From Aphidius gifuensis (lineage: Eukaryota > Arthropoda > Insecta > Hymenoptera > Braconidae): DNA of 64,000 nt. This document shows, piece after piece, positions 50,081 to 59,944 of the stretch. Location of the stretch: contig NC_057788.1 in the NCBI RefSeq assembly GCF_014905175.1, positions 30,846,154-30,910,153 of the forward strand. The letters are read 5' to 3'. The notes beneath the pieces are model-generated. The model searched no databases, was not told the origin of the DNA, and saw nothing but the letters and a program-made list of their open reading frames with translations. The first letter of the stretch is position 1. The number at the start of each line of letters is the position of its first letter. Position numbers and translations under genes: made by a program.

Positions 50081-51725
50081 TTAATCAATTGCAAATGGTG
50101 GTGCTTCATGAGTTGATAAATAAAATTTACCTCGTAATCTAAAAAAAAAAAAGAAAACGATAATCAATAATAATTATTATTTAATTTATAATTCAGTTAT
50201 AATTGAAGTATAAAATATTACGATGTTGCAGCATATTCTCCCATCAAAACAACTGGATGATGATCACATTTTCCATCTTTATATTTACTCCAATTATTGC
50301 AAGTTCTTGCTTTAAAACCTGTCACACTGCCAATGCTTTCTGTCATGAATTGATGTGCTCTCGAATGACTGCAGTAAGCTAAAAAACATTTAACAAGTAT
50401 TTATATTTTATTTATCAATTTAAAATGTTTTATTAAATTTACTTGTCGTTGGTGCAAATGAACATCCAGGTTGTGGAAATATTCCATTATTTGGATAAAA
50501 ATCAGCATGACCAATTGGTGCTATCAGTCCAAATCCATGTGCACTTGTATGAATAACATCAACAAATTGTGCATCTGTTGAATCAAGTCTAAAATCTGGA
50601 TCAATTAAACCAGTTGCTGTTTCAAACAGTGGACCAGCTGGATCAAGACCAGTTATTCTACCAATTTTTCCTTCCAATAATTTTCCAGTAATTCCTATTT
50701 TATAAAATATACATCAACAGTATAAAAAATTAATATATTTTTAACCAAAATTATTTTATTATTAACAAAAAAAATATTTTTTAAAATTAAACCTGCCACA
50801 TGTGAACCCAAACTATGACCACTGATATGAACTGTAGCCACTTCAAAACTTGATTCACGATTTAAAAACAACAAAAATTCACCAAGATATTCACCAACTT
50901 TTATTGTATTATTTGCAGCAATCATATATTTTGGTCCAGCTGCCAATGCTCCCCAACACACAACAATAACATTAACATTTTCATATTTTAAATAAGCTAA
51001 AAAAATAAAAAAATAACATATATATTTTCATGAAAAATCAACTTAATAATAGATAAATTACCATCAAGTAAATCACGTATCCACGCTTCATTTCCAATAT
51101 CACTAAATCCATGAATGATAAATTTAGTTGGACGACTTTCATTAAAATGTGAAGCATACAATACTTCAGTATTATTTAAAAATAGCTGCTCTTCAATAAA
51201 TGGATTTTCTCTGGATGAAAAAAAAAAGTATAATATAAATATTGATAAATTAATTTATTTATAAAATTCTAATTCTGTTATTAATATGATTAAAAGAGGC
51301 GCCAATGATATCGCTGATGCTGCTAACTTGTCAGCGCTTAAAATAGAATATCTTATACTGTTGATTATAACATTTATTTTTACGTATTGAAAAATAATAT
51401 TAAATATTAATAATATTAATAATAATTAGTATATTATTTAAGCAATATAATTAACAATAATTTTACCTTGTATATAAATTAAATGTTGCTGGTTCTGTAG
51501 GTAATTTATTGATTATTTTACCTGATGATTTATCAACGTTATCAAGTGTCTCCTCATCTGGGTTTGATTTAACTATGAAAAAATTATTTAATAATTATTA
51601 AAATAGCTTTGTTATATTGTTTTTTATTTACGCTAATTATAAAATATCATACCAGATGTTAATAGTAATCCAAAAATTAATACAGATAAATTTATAAACA
51701 TTTTTAGGGAGACGGTATTGATCAT
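50081..51725 (-). CDS. Secreted lipase / phospholipase A1-type enzyme
   Basis: Seven exons (51725-51653, 51572-51467, 51210-51062, 50996-50793, 50694-50443, 50378-50222, 50138-50081) give 332 residues of the animal pancreatic-lipase superfamily. A signal peptide lies at about residues 1-24; a second in-frame Met at 51701 would also leave a signal sequence. The nucleophile elbow [10 protein letters not shown] places Ser at about 171, GLDPAGP gives Asp at about 195, and [10 protein letters not shown] gives His at about 266, so the catalytic triad is complete. The C-terminus RGKFYL...PPFAI is typical of short insect members that lack the C-terminal PLAT domain. Substrate (triacylglycerol or phospholipid sn-1 ester) cannot be told from sequence. 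Extracellular function in gut or other secretion is inferred. Confidence 0.88.
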
Positions 51726-52496
51726 TTCACTTCAAGTTGCACTGGATTACTACTTAATGCAATCGACTGATGAGATTCTTTGAGACGCCATTCATCATTT
51801 CAATGATTCCTCAACATTGATATGCTGATGATAATAATTATTACTTCAACACTATGTCAGCATTTATGTATATTTTATTTTTTGATTAATTTATCTTATT
51901 TATTTTTCATTTATTTTATCATTAATTTAAAATTTTTAATTTCGTCTTAAGTGTGTGTATGGGTTTTAATTTTAATTTTTTTGTAAATATTTATGATAAG
52001 TATTTTGCTGTTAAATTACAATCATGATAATAGGAAATTTTCAAATGAGATATTTTAATGAAAAAAAAAAAAATATTACAGATGACCTGTTGGGGCAAAT
52101 GATCGTCACAATAATAGATAATGATGTCGATTATCAATGATAGCATTAAGACTTTTGACTGTAAAAAAATTTTAATGATAATTATGTCTAGCTATTGATG
52201 TTTTAATAAACTTCCTTAAAATTAAATTTGTTGTGTAATATTATTTGTAACATAATAAATATAGTTTAGTTATTTATTCATTTAAAAATTTTTTTTAAAT
52301 GCAATTATTTTATTTTTATTGTTACAATTAAAATTTTACATGTAATTATTTATTTTTTATTATTTTTTTTATTTCAAATTAATTATATTTAAATAAAAAA
52401 CAAAAAAAGTTAATTGGGTGTAAATTTATTCATCTATTTTACATTTTATTTTTTAAAATTAAAATTGAGATTAAATGTTTATGTAAAAAAATTTAT
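51726..52496. other. Intergenic, lipase promoter side
   Basis: This is 771 bp of AT-rich sequence between the lipase start and the 3' end of the secreted-protein gene, both on the minus strand. It must hold the lipase promoter and the 3' UTR of the neighbour. I see no additional gene or repeat. Confidence 0.4.
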
Positions 52497-53165
52497 TTAT
52501 GTAAAACTTTCTAATTTAGAAAGGTCAACTTTAGATATTGTAAATTCTTGATTAAGATCTTCATTAATTCTAACACTTTTTTTGCCTGTTTGAACTTTTT
52601 TCATATCAAAATGTATTGATGTTTTAATATTTTTCATTGCTGATCCAACTTTAGCTCCACCTTTGGATCCCACACCAGCAAGTGTTAAATCCAAAACAAC
52701 ATCAATATGTTCACCCATTGTTTTATTTTCAAAATGTATTGCATGTTCAATAACACCAACTGGTTTTTGATCAATCAATGAAGAAACACCATCAGCAGCT
52801 AATGCACCACCAACAGCACCAACTGGTCCACCAATTATGAAACCACCAATAATAAATGTTGACTTTTGAGCTGTTCTTAAAATTTCTTGAGCTCGTTCTT
52901 TATCACCATTGAATCCAACTATAACACTTTTAACATGACCATAACCAGGGATACTGTTGTCAATATTTTTAACATTTTCCCATAAATGTGTCATGTTTCG
53001 AAAATTTTCCCAAGTTTTTTCAGCTTCATCTTCTTTACCAATTATATATAAAAATACGGTTTTAAATTGGGACACAACTATTACTGAATCCCAAAATGAT
53101 GGAGTACTTTCTACTACAATAATTGTTGTTGTAATGAAAAATAAACAATATATAAAACAATGCAT
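52497..53165 (-). CDS. Uncharacterised secreted protein, single exon
   Basis: A 222-residue frame is unbroken by introns in a neighbourhood of intron-rich genes. It begins with a clear signal peptide (residues 1 to about 20, MHCFIYCLFFITTTIIVVES). The mature part has PGYGHVKSVIVGFNGDKERA at 73-92, followed by a hydrophobic Gly/Ala-rich segment at 105-125 (IIGGFIIGGPVGAVGGALAA) that could insert in a membrane or pack tightly. Two potential N-glycosylation sites are visible (NMT at 57, NKT at 148). The C-terminal third is polar and basic. I do not recognise an enzymatic motif. The absence of introns and the glycine-zipper-like segment make retroposition or horizontal acquisition possible, though codon use looks as AT-biased as its neighbours. 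Confidence 0.75.
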   Translation of the reverse strand: MHCFIYCLFFITTTIIVVESTPSFWDSVIVVSQFKTVFLYIIGKEDEAEKTWENFRNMTHLWENVKNIDNSIPGYGHVKSVIVGFNGDKERAQEILRTAQKSTFIIGGFIIGGPVGAVGGALAADGVSSLIDQKPVGVIEHAIHFENKTMGEHIDVVLDLTLAGVGSKGGAKVGSAMKNIKTSIHFDMKKVQTGKKSVRINEDLNQEFTISKVDLSKLESFT

Positions 53166-54089
53166 TATAACTTTTTTTTTTTTTTTTCAACAACAACCAG
53201 TCAATACTTTGTGAATGATTAAATATTTTTGACAATATGTAGCATTAAAATTTGGCATTTATACTGTTTTAATCAGAAGGCCTCAATTTGGGTTTTTTTT
53301 TTTTTTAAATCTGAATCAGGAAAACAAAAACAATGTTTCAGCTATTGACTGGCACAAACTTTTTTATACTAATCGTTTTATTTTTTTGGGTCAATTTATA
53401 TATTTTTGTTTGATAACTATTTTCAATAATAATAATGCCAAACATAATGAGTGTTATTAATTTTTAGCCATTTAATTTTTATTTCAAAAAAATAAATAAA
53501 GAGAATAATGTTTAAAATAAAATTTCTAAAAGTAAAAATTACAATTTAATTTTTTTTTTCATTTTCATTTTATCCTAAAAAAACGATAAACAAATTTCGT
53601 TAAATTTTTGTTCCAACATTAAAATAACAACAATATAAAACTATCCTATAAATATCAAAAGTCAAAATTTAAATTCCCTTCATTTTTATAGTAAATCGCG
53701 ATTTAATAAATTCTTAAATTTTAAATTTTCGCGCGTCGGTAAAAAGTTTTTTTTTCAAAAGTGTAATCGCCATCTTGAGCTTGGCTTGATTTGTAAACTG
53801 TAATCTTGGCTTTATTATAAAAAAAAAAAAACATTATATCCATAATAATAATAATAAAAATATAGTTAATAATAATAAAAGAAATAAAAAAAAATTATCG
53901 GAAACAGCGGTGTGTGTGTGAGTCAACCACAGTGGAACAATTTCTTATAAAAATATAGGTAAAGTCTCTCTCTCTCTCTCTCCCTGAGTGTCTCTCTGTG
54001 TGGTAGTATTATTAATGGTGACAGCAATCACATTGCAATTGTTAAATATTATTATTATTGTTACCTATTAATAATTAGTAAAATTAAAA
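53166..54089. other. Intergenic, divergent flanks, with a CT microsatellite
   Basis: The gap lies between the minus-strand secreted-protein gene and plus-strand ARPC2, so it should hold both promoters. A pure (TC)n run sits at about 53968-53991 in what is probably the ARPC2 5' UTR. The segment 53680-53820 is less AT-rich and may be the core promoter. No coding sequence is evident. Confidence 0.5.
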
Positions 54090-55884
54090 ATGATTCTTCT
54101 CGAGATAAATAATAGAATACTAGAAGAAACATTAACAACAAAAATTAAAAATTCTTTATCAGGGTGAGTGTCTTGTTTTTACTCATATTTTATCAACAAA
54201 ATATCATTTTTTTTTTTGTCATTTTTTCAACAAATGTATGTATGTAATTTTAACATTAAAAAATACAAGTAATATTGGCATTATGCCGATTAATCATTAC
54301 AATATTTTTGGGCGTTGTCTAAATAATTTGAAATAAATAAAAAAATATTTATTATATTGATAATGAATCATGATTTTTTTGGAGTAAATTGTTTTTTTTT
54401 TTTTTTTTATTCTTTATCAGTGTATTGTGATTATATTTTGCCTCTGGTCATAGTGGATATGACGTTTTGGAAATATTTTATTTTTCAATAATATTATCAA
54501 TTTAAGGGGAGAGACTTGATGTTTCCTTTTGACTCATGTTGATAACTTGATTATATATTGTAACAAATTTACCTGTTTTACCTTGTTAATAATAAAATTT
54601 TAATTAATTTATTTATCAAAGCCACAAACATGAATCTACTGATGTTACTATTGCTGATTTTGATGGAGCATTATTTCATGTCTCAAATCCAAATGGAGAC
54701 AAAGCTAAAATTAGGGTAATTATATTAAATTTTTTATAATGTTATTTTATCAATAGTATATTTATCAATTTTTATCTTTATGTATTTTTATATTTTAGAT
54801 AAGTATTTCACTCAAGTTTTATGAACAATTGAGAGAATATGGAGCTGATGATTTGCTCAAAAGAGAATATGGCCCTTATCTAACTGAACCAGAAAGTGGT
54901 AAATAATTAATTTAATAATTTATAATTATTATGATATTGTTAAAACAATAAATATGCATATATTTATATATTTATTTCGGCAGGATACAATACATCTGTG
55001 CAAATAGATCTTGAAAATGTACCAAATGATTGGGAATCACTTGTTAAAAAAATTGGATTATTAAAGAGGCATTGTTTTGCAAGTGTTTTTGAAAAATATT
55101 TTGATTTTCAAGAACAATACAGTGATTCACCAGAACAATGTGGTAAAAGAGCAGTTATACATTATCGTGATCAAGAAACAATGTAAGTAATTTAATTAAA
55201 TAATAATAATATTGTTAATTAAACAAACAAATAATATTTATTTATTTTGCTTTTATTTTTTTGTTTGTTAAACAATAGATATGTCGAGGCTAAAAGTGAT
55301 CGTGTAACAGTTGTATTTAGTACGATATTCAAGGATGAAGATGATATGGTTATTGGTAAAATGTTTTTGCAAGAATTAAAAGAAGGAAGAAGAGCAAGTC
55401 ATACTGCACCACAAGTACTATTTAATCATCGAGAACCACCACTTGAATTACAAGATTGTGATGCTGCTGTTGGTGATAGTATTGGATACATAACATTTGG
55501 TTTGTTTTGTTTTTTTTTATTGAATATATATAGCTTGATAAATTGATAACTTATTATCTTTTTTAATTACAGTTTTGTTTCCAAGACATACAAACAGAGA
55601 AGCAAGAAATAATACAATTGATTTAATTCACATGTTCAGAAATTATTTGCATTATCATATTAAATGCAGTAAAGTTTATATTCACTCAAGAATGCGTACA
55701 AAAACAACTGATTTTTTAAAAGTTCTTAATCGTGCACGTTCACAATCAAAAAGTACAGAAAAGAAAACAATAACGTAAGTATTATTTATTTAATTTTAAT
55801 ATAAATTTTTCATTGAATTAATGACATACTAAAGTTTGTTTTTCATATTATTACAGGGGTCGTACATTTATAAGAAAAGAATGA
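54090..55884 (+). CDS. ARPC2: Actin-related protein 2/3 complex subunit 2
   Basis: Seven exons (54090-54163, 54622-54715, 54799-54898, 54984-55182, 55279-55499, 55573-55774, 55857-55884) give 305 residues, the family's normal length. The subunit forms the core of the Arp2/3 complex with ARPC4 and contacts the mother actin filament during branch nucleation. Family landmarks are [15 protein letters not shown] at the N-terminus, [20 protein letters not shown], the highly conserved [15 protein letters not shown] and [20 protein letters not shown], and a C-terminal helix with [17 protein letters not shown]. All splice junctions are GT/AG and in frame. Nothing is missing. Confidence 0.96.
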
Positions 55885-57095
55885 ACAAAAATAAAAAGTC
55901 AAATAAATAAATAAACAGAAAAATTAATAATAATTATTAATACGCTCCATTTTGCGTTAATAAAACTAAATTATTTTATTTGGCAAATGATTTATTATTT
56001 AAAATTAATCAAAGAAATTTATTGTTTTTTTTTTTTTCTAATTTTCATGTCGCTCATAGAGGTAATAGGCTAAAAACTATAATTACCTTTAAAATTTTAC
56101 AAATATAATTTGAATTAATAAAATAAATACGTAACATGAAAAAATTTAAAAACAACATACGTAAAATTAATTAAATAGCTGTCAGCGATACAGGCTGTCG
56201 ATTAAGTTAATATTAATTTACACAATAATGAGATCACACTGTACTTACAGAATCACAATCGTACATTCGATATAAAATTACGAAAAAATTATTAATACAA
56301 AATTTTATATAGCTAAAATAATAATTGATTAAAAATTGTGCCAGAAATTAAATTTAAAAAATAATTACTCCAATTTTTATAAATCAATTTCTTCGAATTT
56401 ACTAGTTTCTAAATAAAAAAACCAATACAATATATTTTAGACACCTCAAATCAGTATTGTTAAAACTGCATTTCCACATAAAAATATTTATAATTATTTA
56501 AATCATTTTGTTTATAATAATAGCTAGTTGACTAATTGTTTTTTTTTTTCTTTTTTTCTACACATTTTTTTAAAAATATGAATCAATTGAATCAATGTGA
56601 TTCTTGTGATCAAATAATTGCTTCCAATCCTGTATCGTGTTGATATAAAATAAACCTGCAAAAACTAATTCCATCAATTGTAAAATTAAGTTAATAAAAT
56701 GGAACAAAATAAAATAACACAAAAAAAAAAAAAGGATACTAATATTACTATGAAAATAAAAAATAATAATAATTAATTTGTATTTAATTTGTTAAATTAG
56801 CTACAAAAAACCTTTTTTTTTTTTTATAATAAATTAGTATTTTTCATTAGTTAAGAGAATTTAAAATAAAAAGAATAATAAATTAATGATAATTATGTTA
56901 TTGATTAATTTGATTTACGCCTGGATGTGAAAGAAAAAAAATTAAAAAAACAATTTGGGAGCGCCAGGTGAAAATACATTCATTAGTTTGTGACCGCACC
57001 TTGGTGTCTAACACCGAAAAAAAAATATATAAAATACTTTGTATTTATCAGTTGAATATTGTCTTTGGTTAAATAATTTCTACGAGTTTTAAAAA
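55885..57095. other. Intergenic between ARPC2 and TMIE
   Basis: This AT-rich stretch holds the ARPC2 3' UTR, with AATAAATAAA soon after the stop as a possible polyadenylation signal, and the TMIE promoter. A small GC-richer patch at 56950-57010 lies just upstream of the TMIE start. I see no gene. Confidence 0.5.
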
Positions 57096-57666
57096 ATGGA
57101 TTTAAAAAGTTCAATTGTTTCATTAACAACTCCTTGTTCAATAAATGAATTTGGAATTGATGATTGTGTTGAGGATGAAGTTGAAAAATGGCTTGAAGAT
57201 GAGGCACTACCTGGTTTTCGTGTTTGGCAACTTGCTGGTATTATTATAACAATATTATTAACAATAACTATTGGATTTTGTTGTTGTATTAGATTTCGTA
57301 TACCAAGAACAAAACAAAGTATTGAAGCTGATTTTATTAGAAAAAAAATAACTAAAAATTTTCGAAAAGAATTGGATAAAATTAATAATACTGAAATGGA
57401 TAATATGAATTTAAGAAAAGGTAAATATTGTTATTATTTATAAATTATAATTAATAATATTAATAATTATTTAATAATTAGCGTTGGAAAAAGTTGGTGC
57501 TGATTTGGATGCTGAAGAACAAGAGTTACAAAAAAAACAACAAAAATTATTTACTGATAAATCATTGAGTGATGTTTCATTGAGGACAAGATTCAGTGCA
57601 ATGATACATGGAATGCGTAATAAATTCACCAAAAACACACCAACAAAATTGGAAAATGTTATATAA
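57096..57666 (+). CDS. TMIE: Transmembrane inner ear protein homologue
   Basis: Two exons (57096-57420, 57482-57666) join in frame into 169 residues. An acidic extracellular N-terminus precedes FRVWQLAGIIITILLTITIG, a single membrane helix at about 43-63. A Cys cluster and the basic block RFRIPRTKQSIEADFIRKK follow on the cytoplasmic side. The WQ..G helix followed by CC..R.R.PRTK..IEA is the signature of TMIE, a subunit of the TMC mechanotransduction channel complex in vertebrate hair cells and in nematodes. A role in insect mechanosensory neurons is inferred. The C-terminal tail is coiled-coil-like and poorly conserved. The gene is tail-to-tail with AMD1. Confidence 0.85.
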
Positions 57667-59095
57667 ATTTTAAAACTAAATAATTTAATGATTACAATAT
57701 GCTAATTTAAACTTGTTTAAAACATATTTATTTTTATTTAAACTTTATTACATGCAACAATTGATTAATCAACAGATAATAATTTTAAATATTTTTAAAA
57801 TAATTATATTATTAATTTACATTAAATATAATTCATAATTATTATATAACCATTTTCTTTTTTTTTTTTCTTGAAGCTGAACTTTATATTTCATTAAAAA
57901 TTAATTATTATTATTCATAGATCAATAATACAACGACAGTACTTAAAATAGTTTCTTTTTTTTTTTGTCTAATTTTAGATTTCTTTTGTCTATTACTAAC
58001 GTCATTATTATATTAATTTTAAATTCACAGCAATAGAATAAAAAAATTAGATAACATATTAAAATAAAATTCTAATATTTGTTGAAATAAAAAATATAAA
58101 AAAATGTGTAAATCATAATTTATTTAAAAATTATTATGATAAATAAAAAATTAAATTGTAAAAATATCTACAAGTCTTATTTTTTATTGTATAAATCATA
58201 AAAAAAAAAGGCAAATAATATAAAAGTAAAAAAAGAACAAAATAAAATAATTATTTAAGTAAAAACATAAATAAATCTTTGGTGAAAATCACCTACAAAA
58301 TAATACATTGATTTTAAATCTTGCATTAATTAATTTATTAATAAATCAGCAAGAAATATATTTATTTATAATCAATGACAAAAAAGTACAATTATGATGA
58401 TATTAAACGTACATAATAATATCATTGAAATAATTTCTACCACCATTAGCTACATCATAGTATCAACTGTCATCTATCTTTCATCTAATTATTACAACTA
58501 TTTATTTTATTTTATCTTATTATTATTAATAATATTTCTTTTACAAAGAAAATTACAACGATGATCCCAAGTAATTAATTGATTTTTTTTTTATCAGTTT
58601 GTTATTTTTGATTACATTTATTTTAAATAATTATTTCATTTAAAATATCATCATAATTGACATGCAGACAATTACCATCTCTACTTTGAATAAAAAAAAA
58701 AACATCCCCTATTTATTATCCTAACAGTTACAATGATTTTTGTGTTGAATTTTTTTTAAATACGAAAATATTTGTTTATCAATTTTATATATTTTTAAAT
58801 ACATTAATCAGCATGCATAAAATTTTTCAAATAAAAAAAAACAAAATAACAATAATAAGTTTCAAAATAAATTGTGTGAAAAATAAAAAAAATTGTTGTT
58901 CATGATGTTGATGATGATGATGATAAAGACAGATGATTAAAGTTGTGTATATTCTTTCATTTTTTTGCTCATTTTTTTCCTTTTTTTGTTTGTTTGTTTT
59001 TACATGATCAAATGATCAAGTAGCACCAAGTATGTACTATAAAAAAATAATAATAATTATTGACGAAACAAGGGGCTTAATTATTAAGCGTGCCT
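57667..59095. other. Convergent 3' flanks of TMIE and AMD1
   Basis: Very AT-rich sequence lies between two genes that end toward each other. It probably holds both 3' UTRs and polyadenylation sites, with many AATAAA-like words on each strand. No gene, tRNA or repeat element could be supported. Confidence 0.5.
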
Positions 59096-59944
59096 TCACG
59101 AAATTTTATTACGCCACCAAGAAAATTTCATTTTTGGACTTAAATATTGTAAACTACCAACTGTTTGTGGTATAAAACCAAATATTGGCAAAAAATTGCC
59201 ACAACTACTGCTACTATTATTTTTTTGATGAAATTTTTCATCATTAATATCAATAACATCATCAATATTATCATGATAATTATTTTTTGTTGTTGTTGAT
59301 AATGGATTACATATAATATGTAATTTATCATTGTCCATCAAAGCTTTATCATTAATTGATAATGATTTATTATTGATTTTTTTATGTATATCTTTATTAT
59401 TATTTCCAATAAAATTTATAATAATATTTGTTTTTGTTGGTGAACTTATAAAATTATTATTTGATTGATGATTATTTAATGATGTTTTACGATATATTTT
59501 TTGTCGTGATAATCCACATGATGATTTATCAAATAATTGAGGTAATGATGATGAAGAACGTATTGTATTTTTATTATTATGATTTGTAATTTTTTTATTA
59601 ATTGATTCTACATATTCATTTTTGATATTTTCATTTGTTTCAATGTATTGATAATTATTATTAATATTAATTGTTGTTTTTTTATCATTTGAATTTAATT
59701 TTTTATCAATATTTATTATATTTGTATCTGTTTTTATATTTTTACAATGTTTTAATAATGATACGGCAAATTGTTTTGTATTATTTGTGCAATTTTTAAA
59801 ATAATCAGGTATATATTGATGATATTGATTGGAACATTGTGATGATATTAGTGAATTATGATGTAGATGATGATGATGTTGTTTGTTTGGTGCCCTATCT
59901 GTACTTTGTTTAATGTCAAGTACAGATGGGCCTTCATTGAACCA
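59096..59944 (-). CDS. Candidate AMD1 stop-codon readthrough extension
   Basis: Immediately after the AMD1 TGA (59947-59945) the same frame continues without any stop for 282 codons and ends at a TAA at 59098-59096. I translated every codon. The peptide starts WFNEGPSVLDIKQS, has a His run, long Asn/Lys/Ser/Ile-rich low-complexity sequence, and a less biased end with CGNFLPIFGFIPQTVGSL and KFSWWRNKIS. The other frames of the same segment carry many TAA/TAG/TGA triplets, so an open run of this length is very unlikely without selection. No ATG occurs before codon 203, so an independently initiated ORF would miss most of it. Readthrough is the simplest explanation. An alternative 3' splice acceptor, or editing of TGA to TGG, could give the same protein. 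Confidence 0.6.
   Translation of the reverse strand, partial: WFNEGPSVLDIKQSTDRAPNKQHHHHLHHNSLISSQCSNQYHQYIPDYFKNCTNNTKQFAVSLLKHCKNIKTDTNIINIDKKLNSNDKKTTININNNYQYIETNENIKNEYVESINKKITNHNNKNTIRSSSSLPQLFDKSSCGLSRQKIYRKTSLNNHQSNNNFISSPTKTNIIINFIGNNNKDIHKKINNKSLSINDKALMDNDKLHIICNPLSTTTKNNYHDNIDDVIDINDEKFHQKNNSSSSCGNFLPIFGFIPQTVGSLQYLSPKMKFSWWRNKIS
59892..59931 (-). promoter_or_regulatory. RNA hairpin 13 nt after the AMD1 stop codon
   Basis: On the transcript strand, GCCCATCTGTACTT (59931-59918) pairs with AAGTACAGATAGGGC (59906-59892), giving 14 base pairs interrupted only by one bulged A, with an 11-nt loop GACATTAAACA. Its GC clamp and length stand out in AT-rich DNA. Stem-loops close behind a leaky stop are a known feature of programmed readthrough in insects (headcase in Drosophila) and in viruses. 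Here it would slow the ribosome just past the TGA. Confidence 0.7.
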
